From Pelomonas sp041914785 (GTDB lineage Bacteria > Pseudomonadota > Gammaproteobacteria > Burkholderiales > Burkholderiaceae_C): a DNA stretch of 26,309 nt. A model generated the notes under the pieces. That model ran no database searches and had not been told where the DNA came from. It saw only the letters and a program-made list of their open reading frames with translations. A program made the translations under genes and the position numbers. Every line of letters starts with the position of its first letter. Position 1 is the stretch's first letter. Of the stretch, positions 1 to 8,189 are shown piece by piece. The stretch is from contig JAYSCT010000069.1 in NCBI GenBank assembly GCA_041914785.1, forward strand, positions 1-26,309, in the 5' to 3' direction.

Positions 1-1
1 G

Positions 2-2079
2 GACGGCGACCGCTACATCGAGATCTGGAACAACGTCTTCATGCAGTTCAACCGGACTGAGGACGGCGTCATGCACAAGCTGCCCAAGCCGTCGGTTGAC
101 ACCGGCATGGGCCTGGAGCGGCTGGCGGCCGTGCTGCAGCATGTGCACAGCAACTACGAGATCGATACGTTTGTTGGCTTGATCAAGAGTGCTCGGCGTG
201 AGGTTCTGAACGCGTTTCCGGTGCAGGTCGGGCTTGCGAAGCAAGGTGAGACGGTTTTCGATTCCGCCGATCGAATCGATGGTGAGACTGAATCGCGGGT
301 CCCTCTCGACAGCCCGTCGCTGAAGGTCATCGCCGACCACATCCGCGCCTGCTCGTTCACCATCGTCGATGGCGTCATTCCCGGCAACGCCGGCCGCGGC
401 TATGTGCTGCGCCGCATCGCCCGCCGCGCCATCCGCCATGGCTACAAGCTGGGTGCGCGCACGCCGTTCTTCCACAAGCTCGTGGCCGCGCTGGCCGCCG
501 AGATGGGCGATGCCTATCCCGAGCTGCGCCAGGCGCAGGCCCGCGTGACGGACGTGCTGAAGCAGGAGGAGGAGCGTTTCTTCCAGACCATCGCCACCGG
601 CATGGAAATCCTCGAAGGTGCGCTGGCCAAGGGCAATGTCGACGGCGATACCGCCTTCAAGCTGCACGACACCTACGGCTTCCCGGTCGACCTGACCGCC
701 GACGTCTGCCGCGAGCGCGGCGTGACGGTGGACGAGGCCCGCTTCAACGAGCTGCTGGAAGAGCAGAAGAACCGCGCCCGCGCCGCCGGCAAGTTCAAGA
801 TGGCCCAGGGGCTCGCCTACAGCGGTGCGGCCACGCAGTTCCACGGCTACGAGCACCTGGTCTGCGAGACGAGCAAGGTCACGGCCATCTACATCGACGG
901 TGCGCAAGTGAACGAGGCCCAGGCCGGCGACGACGCCGTCATCGTGCTGGACCACACGCCGTTCTACGCCGAGAGCGGCGGCCAGGTCGGCGATGCCGGT
1001 GACCTGCGCAACGGCACGACGCGCGTCGTCGTGGCCGACACGCTGAAGATCCAGGCCGACGTGTTCGGCCACCACGGCCAGGTCGTCGAAGGCACGGTGA
1101 AGGTGGGTGACACCTTCACCGCCAAGGTCGACGCCGAGCGCCGCGCGAAGACCGTGCGCAACCACAGCGCCACCCACCTGATGCACAAGGCCCTGCGCGA
1201 GGTGNNNNNNNNNNNNNNNNNNNNNNNNNNCGCACCCGCTTCGACTTCGCGCACAACGCGCCGATGACGGCCGAGGAAATCCGCGAGGTCGAGGCGCTGG
1301 TCAACGCCGAGATCCTGGCCAACGCCGGTGCCGAGGCCAAGGTCATGGCCCTTGACGATGCGCAGAAGTCCGGCGCGATGATGCTGTTCGGCGAGAAGTA
1401 CGGCGAGACCGTGCGCGTGCTGTCCATCGGCAGCTCCAAGGAACTCTGCGGCGGCACGCACGTGAAGGCGACCGGTGACATCGGACTGTTCAAGATCGTG
1501 GCCGAGTCGGGCGTTGCGGCCGGCATCCGCCGTGTCGAGGCCGTCACCGGCGACAACGCGCTGACCTATCTGCAGTCGCTGGAGACCACCGTGCAGGGCG
1601 CTGCGATGACGCTCAAGACCACGCCGCACGAGCTGGGCCAGCGCCTGCATGCCGTGCTGGAGCAGGTGCGCCAGTTGGAGAAGGAGCTGACGGCGGCCAA
1701 GAGCAAGCTGGCCTCGGCCCAGGGCGACGAGTTGCTGGCCCAGGCGGTGGACGTGAAGGGCCTCAAGGTGCTGGCCGCCAAGCTCGAAGGCGCCGACGCC
1801 AAGACGCTGCGCGAGACCATGGACAAGCTCAAGGACAAGCTGAAGACGGCGGCCATCGTGCTGGCGGCGGTGGACGGCGACAAGGTCCAACTGGCGGCCG
1901 GTGTCACGGCCGACAGCATTGGCAAGGTGAAGGCCGGCGAGCTGGTCAACTTCGTCGCCCAGCAGGTGGGCGGCAAGGGCGGCGGCAAGCCCGACCTGGC
2001 GATGGCCGGTGGCACGCAGCCGGCCGGCGTGGCCGCGGCGTTGAACAGCGTGGCAGGCTGGGTGGCCGAGCGCGTCTGA
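2..2079 (+). CDS. alaS: Alanine--tRNA ligase, 5'-truncated and interrupted by an assembly gap
   Basis: Charges tRNA-Ala with alanine in the cytoplasm and edits mischarged Ser/Gly. The reading frame is open from the left edge, so about the first 200 residues lie outside the window. Visible are the catalytic-domain block ending in a GMGLERLAAVLQ motif, the GNAGRGYVLRRIARRAIRHG block, the editing-site HxxxH (1163-1177) and CxxxH (cysteine 1447-1449, histidine 1459-1461), and the glycine-rich C-Ala tail before the TGA at 2077-2079. The frame before the N run (codons starting at 2 modulo 3) differs from the frame after it (1 modulo 3), but both sides are clearly AlaS. The break is therefore the placeholder gap, not a real frameshift. 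Residues encoded at about 164-309 are longer than usual for the family and lower in GC than the rest (see findings). A terminator follows directly. Identity is near certain. Confidence 0.97.
1205..1230. other. Assembly gap (26 N) inside alaS
   Basis: Twenty-six undetermined bases lie between AlaS residues ...ALREV and RTRFDF.... From the conserved family segment normally found here (around an LG-x-HV-x-QKGSLV motif, compared from memory with E. coli AlaS), about 15 residues, or 45 bases, should be present. The N count is not a multiple of three and is probably an arbitrary gap estimate. Confidence 0.95.
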
Positions 2080-2099
2080 CGCTTCGCTTCGCCAAATAC

Positions 2100-2132
2100 A
2101 CAAGGCCCGCGTCGAGCGGGCCTTGTTGTTTG
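2100..2132 (+). terminator. Rho-independent terminator after alaS
   Basis: A perfect stem (CAAGGCCCGC at 2101-2110 with GCGGGCCTTG at 2116-2125, extended by A2100/T2126) has a 5-base loop and is followed by TTGTTT. It starts 21 bases after the alaS stop and lies between the convergent alaS and mcp genes. The bases on its other side are moderately T-rich when read on the minus strand, so it may also terminate mcp. Confidence 0.9.
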
Positions 2133-2163
2133 TACCGTCAGCGTTGGAAGCGGCGTGGAAGCC

Positions 2164-4317
2164 TCAGAAAGTTTCCCAGTCGCCTTCTTCCGTGACCGGG
2201 GCTGGGGCCGGGGCAGGGCGGGGCGCCACGACGGCCGGCGCCGGCTTCTTCACCGCCGCCGCTGCAGGCTTGGGTGCGGCGGCAGCCGGCTTGAAGGCCG
2301 CTGCCTTGGGTGCAGTGGCAGGCGACAGCGAGGCTGTCACGGGCGCCGGGGCCGCAGCGGGGAGGCTGGGCGCGCTGGCGCGGCGCGTGCTGGGCTCGCT
2401 GCCGCTGACGCGGAACACCGCCACCGCTTCCACCAGGCGCTGCGCCTGCTCCTTCAGGCTTTCGGCGGCGGCGGCGGACTCTTCCACCAGCGCCGCGTTC
2501 TGCTGCGTCATCTGGTCCAGCTGCACGACGGACGTGTTGACCGAGGCGATGCCCTCGCTCTGCTCGGTGGCCGCGGAGCTGATCTCGCCGATGATGTCCT
2601 GCACGCGCTGCACGCTGGAGACGATCTCGCCCATCGTCGTGCCGGCGGTCTGCACCAGGCGGGCGCCGTTCTCCACGCGCTCCACGCTGTTGCCGATCAG
2701 CGTCTTGATCTCCTTGGCAGCCTCGGCGCTGCGCTGTGCCAGCGAGCGTACTTCGCCCGCCACCACCGCGAAGCCGCGGCCTTGTTCGCCAGCCCGCGCG
2801 GCTTCCACCGCGGCGTTCAGCGCCAGGATGTTGGTCTGGAAGGCGATGCCGTCGATGGTGCCGATGATGTCGGAGATCTTCTTGCTGGCCGCGTTGATGT
2901 CATCCATGGTCGTGACAACCTGGCCCACCACCTCGCCGCCGCGCGTGGCGGCCGACACGGCGGACTGCACCAGTTGGTTGGCCGTGCGGGCCGAGTCGGC
3001 CGTCTGGCGTACCGTGCCGGTCAGCTCGCTCATCGCCGACGCGGCGTTTTGCAGGTTGCTTGCGGTTTGCTCGGTGCGCTGGCTGAGGTCGAGGTTGCCG
3101 GTGGCGATTTCGGTGCTGGCGGTGCCGATGCTGTCGACCGAATTGCGCACCGTGCCGATGGTGGTGGCCAGGCGCTGGCGCATGCCTTCGGTGTCCTGGA
3201 TCAGCGAGCCGATCTCGTCGCTGCGGCTGCTGCTGACCGACTGGGTCAGGTCGCCGTCGGCGATGGCGCCCACGGCCTTCTGCAGCGAGGCCAGCGGCTG
3301 GGCCACCCAGTGCCGCATCATCCACATCAGGCCGAAGCCCAGGCCCACGGCGGTCAGCGCCAAGGCGCCCCAGAAGAAGAACAGTGTGGCGCGGCCGGCG
3401 GCCTGCGCTTCGCCGCGCGACACCTGGGCCACGACCCAGTAGCCGGTCTTGTCGCTCTTGCGGGCGATGGCGAAGTTGTCGGACAGACCGTTGCCCAGCA
3501 CGTCGGGCACCTCGTCGAACACGACCGCGCTGTCCTTTTGCTCAGCCAATTGCTTCTCAAAGCCGGGCGCCACGCTGGCCAGCAGCTTGCCCTTGGCGGT
3601 GGGGTGAGCGGCCAGTTGCGCCTTGGACGGGTCCGACGGCATCGCGACGATGTAGGTGCCACCGTGTTCGAAGAATTTGGCGCTGCCCGCCATGCGATCC
3701 ATGGCTTCGCCGAACGAGTCCAGGTCGAAACCGACGAACAGGATGCCCACCACCTTGCCGTTGTCGTTCTTGATCGGCTCGTAGTGCGTCATGTAGGCGC
3801 GGCCGAACAGCAGCGCACGGCCGGTGTACGGCTTGCCGGCCGACACGTTGGCGAAGGCCGGACTCTGCTTGCCCAGCATCGTGCCCATGGCCCGTTCGCC
3901 CTTCTCGTTCTTCAGCGACGTGGTGATGCGCTCGAAGTCGCCGTCCTTCAGCGCGAACACGGTCGCGATGGCGCCGGTGACGGCCGTGAACTTGTCGACC
4001 TGCGTGAAGTTGCCGTTGAGCTTGGGGCCCCAGTCGCGCAGTTCGCCCGTGGCTTCGTCGAGGTTGAAGCTGGGGCCGAACTCCTGGCGGAACGCGCCGA
4101 AGCTGCGCTGCACTTGCTTGGCGGCGACATCGTCCATCGCCTGCATCGCGTCGACCAGCGTGGCGGCCTTGTCGCCAACCCAGGTCTGCACCTGTTCGTT
4201 GGCCGAGCGTTTCAACAGCGTGCCGACGACCAGGCTGACCCCCAGCAGCACCGCCGCAACGGCGATGGCGCCGGTCATCGAGACCTGGCGGGCAATGGAG
4301 TGAACGGGTTGGCTCAT
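2164..4317 (-). CDS. Methyl-accepting chemotaxis protein with periplasmic Cache-like sensor
   Basis: Membrane chemoreceptor of 717 residues that passes ligand signals to CheA/CheW. From the N terminus: TM1 (about 14-35), a periplasmic region (36-310) with a Cache-type segment around 165-200 (FGRAYMTHYEPI...GILFVGFDLD), TM2 (about 311-334), HAMP (335-387) and a long coiled-coil signalling domain. Its hairpin tip at about 485-525 has the invariant IAFQTNILALNAAVEAARAG core. An Ala/Pro-rich flexible tether (about 640-712) ends in DWETF, matching the NWETF-type CheR/CheB docking pentapeptide. I chose the ATG at 4317 because GGAGAA precedes it by six bases; an in-frame ATG at 4365 has no comparable site and would add a non-family N terminus. 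Last gene of the che operon, 87 bp after cheW. Ligand unknown. Confidence 0.95.
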   Translation of the reverse strand: MSQPVHSIARQVSMTGAIAVAAVLLGVSLVVGTLLKRSANEQVQTWVGDKAATLVDAMQAMDDVAAKQVQRSFGAFRQEFGPSFNLDEATGELRDWGPKLNGNFTQVDKFTAVTGAIATVFALKDGDFERITTSLKNEKGERAMGTMLGKQSPAFANVSAGKPYTGRALLFGRAYMTHYEPIKNDNGKVVGILFVGFDLDSFGEAMDRMAGSAKFFEHGGTYIVAMPSDPSKAQLAAHPTAKGKLLASVAPGFEKQLAEQKDSAVVFDEVPDVLGNGLSDNFAIARKSDKTGYWVVAQVSRGEAQAAGRATLFFFWGALALTAVGLGFGLMWMMRHWVAQPLASLQKAVGAIADGDLTQSVSSSRSDEIGSLIQDTEGMRQRLATTIGTVRNSVDSIGTASTEIATGNLDLSQRTEQTASNLQNAASAMSELTGTVRQTADSARTANQLVQSAVSAATRGGEVVGQVVTTMDDINAASKKISDIIGTIDGIAFQTNILALNAAVEAARAGEQGRGFAVVAGEVRSLAQRSAEAAKEIKTLIGNSVERVENGARLVQTAGTTMGEIVSSVQRVQDIIGEISSAATEQSEGIASVNTSVVQLDQMTQQNAALVEESAAAAESLKEQAQRLVEAVAVFRVSGSEPSTRRASAPSLPAAAPAPVTASLSPATAPKAAAFKPAAAAPKPAAAAVKKPAPAVVAPRPAPAPAPVTEEGDWETF

Positions 4318-4354
4318 GCAGTTCTCCAGAAGACCAAGCGGACGGCGCTCCGCG

Positions 4355-4376
4355 CGCCCCGGCACCTGGCGGGGCG
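4355..4376 (-). other. Intercistronic hairpin between cheW and mcp
   Basis: CGCCCCG (4355-4361) pairs with CGGGGCG (4370-4376) around an 8-base loop. It lies in the 87-bp cheW-mcp gap with no T-run on the mcp side. It could be a weak terminator or an mRNA-stability element that lowers mcp expression relative to cheW. Role inferred only. Confidence 0.4.
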
Positions 4377-4404
4377 TCTCACAGGACTCAGAAAATGAAG
4401 ACGA

Positions 4405-4929
4405 TCAGGCCGCGACTGCCGCGTCCATCAGGCCCATGTCGGCGCTGCTCATCAGCCCCTCGATGTCCATCAGGATCAGCATGCGCTCGCCCACGGCGCC
4501 GATGCCCGTGATGAAGCTGGTGTCGACAGACGCCGCGCTCAGCTCAGGCGCCGGGCGGATCGCGTCGCGGTTCAGCTCCAGCACGTCCGACACCGAATCG
4601 ACCACGGCGCCCACCACGCGGTTCTTCACGTTCAGCACGATGACGACCGTGAAGCTGTTGTACTCGGCCGTCGGGCAGCCCAGCTTCAGGCGCAGGTCCA
4701 CGATGGGGACGATGACGCCGCGCAGGTTGACGACGCCCTTGATGAAGTCCGGCGCGTTGGCGATGCGGGTGGGTTGCTCATAGGAGCGGATTTCCTGCAC
4801 CTTCAGGATGTCGATGCCGTATTCCTCGGAGCCGAGGCGGAAGGTCAGGTACTCGCCGCTGGCGGGGCCAAGGGACTTGGCAGTGACGGCGCCTTGCTGG
4901 CGCAGGGCGGGGACGTTGCTGGCTTCCAT
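4405..4929 (-). CDS. cheW: Chemotaxis coupling protein CheW
   Basis: Cytoplasmic adaptor of 174 residues joining CheA to chemoreceptor tips. After a non-conserved N terminus of about 25 residues, the CheW fold begins at EYLTFRLGSEEYGIDILKVQ and contains the diagnostic NLRGVIVPIVDLR motif (about 87-100) and the later VVGAVVDSVSDVLEL stretch. An AGAGAGG ribosome-binding site precedes the ATG at 4929. It lies 27 bp downstream of cheA and upstream of mcp, so co-transcription is likely. Length is typical for the family. Confidence 0.96.
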   Translation of the reverse strand: MEASNVPALRQQGAVTAKSLGPASGEYLTFRLGSEEYGIDILKVQEIRSYEQPTRIANAPDFIKGVVNLRGVIVPIVDLRLKLGCPTAEYNSFTVVIVLNVKNRVVGAVVDSVSDVLELNRDAIRPAPELSAASVDTSFITGIGAVGERMLILMDIEGLMSSADMGLMDAAVAA

Positions 4930-4956
4930 GCGGACCTCTCTGTCGTTGGTGGATTG

Positions 4957-7086
4957 TTAGTGGCGAGACCGGCGCACGAGGCTGCCGACGTCCAGGATGA
5001 GCGCGACACGGCCGTCGCCCATGATGGTGGCGCCGGACACGTCGTTGACCTTGCGGTAGTTGGCTTCGAGGTTCTTCACGACGACCTGCTGCTGGCCCAG
5101 CAGCTCGTCCACCAGCAGCGCGACGCGGCCGCCTTCGGCTTCCACGACGACCATGATGGAGCTGACGTGCTCGAAGTCGAAGCGCGGCACGTCGAACACC
5201 TTCTCCAGCTCGATGACCGGCATGTACTCGTCGCGCACCTCGACGACGCGACCGGAGCCGGCGACGGTCTTGATGGTGTCCGACTGCACCTGGAAGGACT
5301 CGACGACGCTGCTCAGCGGCAGGATGTAGCACTCGTCACCCACGCCCACGCTCATGCCGTCCATGATGGCCAGCGTCAGCGGCAGGCGCACGGAGACCTT
5401 CATGCCGTAGCCCTCGGCGGAGTCGATCTCGACCGTGCCGCCCAGCGACGTGATGTTCTTCTTGACCACGTCCATGCCGACGCCGCGGCCGGACACGTCG
5501 GTGACCTGCTCGGCGGTGGAGAAGCCGGGCGCGAAGATCAGGTTCCAGCATTCGGCGTCGGTCATCGTGTCCGGCGCGTCGATGCCCTTCTCGCGGGCCT
5601 TCTTGATGAGCTTCTCGCGGTTCAGGCCGCGGCCGTCGTCGCGCACCTCGATGACGATGCTGCCGCCCTGGTGGGAGGCGACCAGCGTGATCGTGCCCTG
5701 CTCGGGCTTGCCGCGGGCGACGCGGTCGGCCGGCATCTCGATGCCGTGGTCGCAGCTGTTGCGCACCAGGTGGGTCAGCGGATCGGTGATCTTCTCGACG
5801 AGGCTCTTGTCCAGTTCGGTGGCCTCGCCCTGCGTGACCAGCTCGACCTTCTTGCCCAGCTTGGCCGCCAGGTCGCGCAGCATGCGCGGGAAGCGGTTGA
5901 ACACGGTCGACATCGGAATCATCCGGATCGACATGACGGACTCTTGCAGGTCGCGCGTGTTGCGCTCCAGGTCGGCCAGGCCCGAGGTGAGCTGCTGGTA
6001 GAGCGCCGGATCCAGCTCGCGGCTGTTCTGCGCCAGCATGGCCTGCGTGATGACGAGCTCGCCGACGAGGTTGATGAGCTGGTCGACCTTCTCGATGGAC
6101 ACGCGCAGCGTGGTCTGGTCCATGCCGCCGGCTGCGGGCTTGGCGTCGGTCTTGGCCGGCGTGGCGGGGCGGGCAGGCACGATGGCCGCAGGCGCGGGCG
6201 CCGCGGCAGCCGGTGCCGGCGCCGCCGCTTCGGGCGCGCCGCCGGCCGGGACGCCGGGGGCGTCGTCGAAGAAGCCGTAGCCCGGGTCGGTGGACGGCGC
6301 CTCGGCCGGCGGTGCGCCGGGCGCGCCGTCGTAGAAGCCGAAACCGGTGCCCAGCGGCATCAGCTTGACCTGTTCGCGTGCGACGTGGAAGGTGAACAGA
6401 TCCAGCAGGTCGTTGTCGGTGGAGCTGGTCAGCACTTTGAAGCGGCGCATGCCGTCGGAGCTCTGCCCTGCGTCCAGCGGCTCGATGGTGCCGAGATCGG
6501 TGATTTCCTTGAACAGCTCGACGAGGTTGTCGGCCAGGCTCAGGTCGGTCAGCGGGCCGACCTGCAGCTCCAGCAGCCGGGCGCCCGGGTTGGCAGGCGC
6601 GGCCGGCGGCGGTGCAACCACCTTCGGGGCCGGTGCGGCCGCGGCAGGCGCCGCCGGGGCGCCGCCGCCTTCGACGAAGCTCTTGATGCTGACCAGCAGG
6701 TCGGTGGTGTCGAACGGGTCGGCACCGGAGCCCTGGTGGCGGCCCAGCTGTGCGCGCAGCGCATCGCCGGACTGCAGCAGCACGTCCACCATCGCGGCGT
6801 TGGGCTGCAGCTCGTGGCGGCGCAGCTTGTCCAGCAGCGTCTCCATCTGGTGCGTCAGCTCGGCGACGTCGCTGAAGCCGAAGGTCGCCGCGCCGCCCTT
6901 GATGGAGTGGGCGCAGCGGAAGATGGCGTTCAGTTCCTCGTCGTCCGCGGCCTCGACGTTCACATTGAGCAGCAACTGCTCCATGTTGTCGAGGTTCTCC
7001 CCGGCTTCCTCGAAGAAGACCTGGTAGAACTGGCTGAGGTCGATGCCGGCGCTGATGCTGGCGCCTTCAGTGGTCATGTCACCCAT
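4957..7086 (-). CDS. cheA: Chemotaxis histidine kinase CheA
   Basis: Receptor-controlled kinase of 709 residues that autophosphorylates and passes phosphate to CheY (and usually CheB). Domains in order: HPt/P1 (about 15-120) with phospho-acceptor His60 in HSIKGG; a P2-like segment (about 170-245); a long Ala/Pro linker (about 255-320) with two aromatic repeats (GFGFYDGAPG, GYGFFDDAPG); P3 dimerisation helices (about 325-395); the HATPase domain with N-box NSCDHGIEM (443-451), DDGRG (483-487), GFSTAE (521-526) and GRGVGMDVV (533-541); and a CheW-like P5 (about 565-705). The ATG at 7086 has GGGGAG eight bases upstream, favouring it over the ATG at 7077. It follows cheY by 25 bp and precedes cheW by 27 bp. 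All catalytic motifs appear intact. Confidence 0.97.
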   Translation of the reverse strand: MGDMTTEGASISAGIDLSQFYQVFFEEAGENLDNMEQLLLNVNVEAADDEELNAIFRCAHSIKGGAATFGFSDVAELTHQMETLLDKLRRHELQPNAAMVDVLLQSGDALRAQLGRHQGSGADPFDTTDLLVSIKSFVEGGGAPAAPAAAAPAPKVVAPPPAAPANPGARLLELQVGPLTDLSLADNLVELFKEITDLGTIEPLDAGQSSDGMRRFKVLTSSTDNDLLDLFTFHVAREQVKLMPLGTGFGFYDGAPGAPPAEAPSTDPGYGFFDDAPGVPAGGAPEAAAPAPAAAAPAPAAIVPARPATPAKTDAKPAAGGMDQTTLRVSIEKVDQLINLVGELVITQAMLAQNSRELDPALYQQLTSGLADLERNTRDLQESVMSIRMIPMSTVFNRFPRMLRDLAAKLGKKVELVTQGEATELDKSLVEKITDPLTHLVRNSCDHGIEMPADRVARGKPEQGTITLVASHQGGSIVIEVRDDGRGLNREKLIKKAREKGIDAPDTMTDAECWNLIFAPGFSTAEQVTDVSGRGVGMDVVKKNITSLGGTVEIDSAEGYGMKVSVRLPLTLAIMDGMSVGVGDECYILPLSSVVESFQVQSDTIKTVAGSGRVVEVRDEYMPVIELEKVFDVPRFDFEHVSSIMVVVEAEGGRVALLVDELLGQQQVVVKNLEANYRKVNDVSGATIMGDGRVALILDVGSLVRRSRH

Positions 7087-7111
7087 GGCTGGTGCTCCCC
7101 TGGAACCGGAA

Positions 7112-7477
7112 TCAGCGGATGACCTTGCCGATCACCTCGATCAGCTTGGCCGGGTCGAAGGGCTTGACCAGCCAGCCCGTGGCGCCTGCGGCGCGGCCCG
7201 CCTGCTTCATCGCGTCGCTGGACTCGGTGGTCAGGATCAGGATGGGCGTGGTCTTGAACTTGGGGTTCTCGCGCAGCTTCTTGGTCAGGCTGATGCCGTC
7301 CATGCGGGGCATGTTCTGGTCGGTCAGCACGAGGTCGAAATCGCGCTGGCCGGACTTCTCCCAGGCGTCCTGCCCGTCCACTGCTTCCACCACGTTGAAG
7401 CCGGCGTTCTTGAGCGTGAAGGCCACCATCTGGCGCATCGAGGCCGAATCGTCGACAGCAAGGATTGAGTGGGTCAT
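7112..7477 (-). CDS. cheY: Chemotaxis response regulator CheY
   Basis: Single-domain receiver of 121 residues that carries the signal from CheA to the flagellar switch. The acidic pair is in AVDDS (Asp9/Asp10), the phosphorylation site is Asp53 in LTDQNMP, the conserved Thr is at 83/84 in ILTTESS, and Lys105 is in LVKPFD. The ATG at 7477 follows a GGAG site; longer in-frame readings upstream overlap the end of the preceding gene and are not family-like. It sits 46 bp after the cheZ-like gene and 25 bp before cheA. Its likely output target, the N-terminal peptide of FliM, is also encoded in this window. Confidence 0.95.
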   Translation of the reverse strand: MTHSILAVDDSASMRQMVAFTLKNAGFNVVEAVDGQDAWEKSGQRDFDLVLTDQNMPRMDGISLTKKLRENPKFKTTPILILTTESSDAMKQAGRAAGATGWLVKPFDPAKLIEVIGKVIR

Positions 7478-7523
7478 CTGGTTTTCTCCGAGGGAACGTG
7501 GTGCCTGAGTCTGGCTGAGGGGT

Positions 7524-7991
7524 TCAGAAAAGTTCGATGGAGCCGGCGTCCATCTCGTCCTGCGTGACCGGGTTGGGCCGCAGCGGCGCGATCTCGACGA
7601 CGGCCACGCCGTCCTCGTCATCCATGCCGAAGGTGTCGCGGGCCAACTGGTCGGCGCAGTTGCGCAGGCGCTGGCTGGTGTGGGCGATCAGCTGCGTGGC
7701 CATGTCCTGGAACTGCAGCGCGGTGATGGCGCCGGCGATGTCCTGCATGATCTGCTTCAGACCTTCCGAGGCCGGTCCGCCATCGCTGCCGCTGAGCAGC
7801 GACATGGTCTGGTTGGACGCGCTGTAGAAGTGCGTGGACAAGGCCTCGCCGGCGTCGTCGAGCAGGCGCTGCAGACGCTCGAGGTCGTTGGTCACCGTCA
7901 TCAGGTGATCCTGCAATTCCGCAGCCGCCAGCAGCGGCATGGCGGCCACGGCGTCGTCGAATTCGGCTGCGGTGGAGGTTTCTGTCTGCAT
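7524..7991 (-). CDS. cheZ: CheZ-like CheY-phosphatase, short form
   Basis: First gene of the che operon, 155 residues, predicted helical. It contains ALQFQDMATQLI (91-102). In CheZ, a helix of the form LQFQD-x3-Q carries the catalytic Asp and Gln, here Asp96 and Gln100, so phosphatase chemistry looks preserved. The protein is shorter than E. coli CheZ (214 residues). Its C-terminal tail QDEMDAGSIELF ends in an aromatic residue like the CheY-binding peptide of CheZ but diverges from the usual ...DDLLxSLGF. I chose the ATG at 7991 because GGAG lies six bases upstream; the in-frame ATG at 8057 lacks this. Adjacency to cheY supports a role in resetting CheY-P. Family assignment is from the motif and context; the gene name is probable rather than certain. 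Confidence 0.78.
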   Translation of the reverse strand: MQTETSTAAEFDDAVAAMPLLAAAELQDHLMTVTNDLERLQRLLDDAGEALSTHFYSASNQTMSLLSGSDGGPASEGLKQIMQDIAGAITALQFQDMATQLIAHTSQRLRNCADQLARDTFGMDDEDGVAVVEIAPLRPNPVTQDEMDAGSIELF

Positions 7992-8189
7992 CGTGTCTCC
8001 GCGAGGGGATGCTGCTTCTTGTCCCATGGCCCTGTGGAGTCGGTCAGGGCAAATCAATCATGGCATGTTCACCCCATTTTCGGCAGCTGTCGACCTTGAG
8101 ATGATGTGAGAACGAGCGGTATTACCGGTCTGGCAGGCGTTGAGCGTGGCGCCGGGGCACCGTTGCCGGGCGGGGCATACTGCGGGCCC
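7992..8189. promoter_or_regulatory. Divergent intergenic region between the che operon and the hybrid kinase
   Basis: About 198 bp separate the leftward che operon from the rightward kinase gene, so promoters for both should lie here. I see no convincing sigma-70 or sigma-28 core elements. A GCCGAAAA sequence (minus strand, 8078-8085) preceded by TCAA resembles a flagellar sigma-28 site, but the spacing is too short. Assignment rests on gene arrangement alone. Confidence 0.45.

Noticed and set aside
1199..1270. A frameshift or pseudogene in alaS
   Set aside because: The frame change coincides with the N run and both sides match AlaS; the gap length is the simpler explanation.
2155..4398. A 747-codon open frame on the + strand opposite mcp
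   Set aside because: It is antisense to a clear receptor gene, has His/Arg/Gly/Leu-rich composition expected from reading high-GC codons backwards, and has no domain or ribosome-binding site.
4774..7122. A 782-codon open frame on the + strand opposite cheA
   Set aside because: It is the antisense shadow of cheA; the cheA frame has all kinase motifs and this one has none.
8078..8100. Sigma-28-like promoter upstream of the che operon (minus strand TCAA...GCCGAAAA)
   Set aside because: Only 11 bases separate the two parts, against about 15 in the flagellar consensus TAAA-N15-GCCGATAA, and the downstream part has a mismatch; treated as chance.
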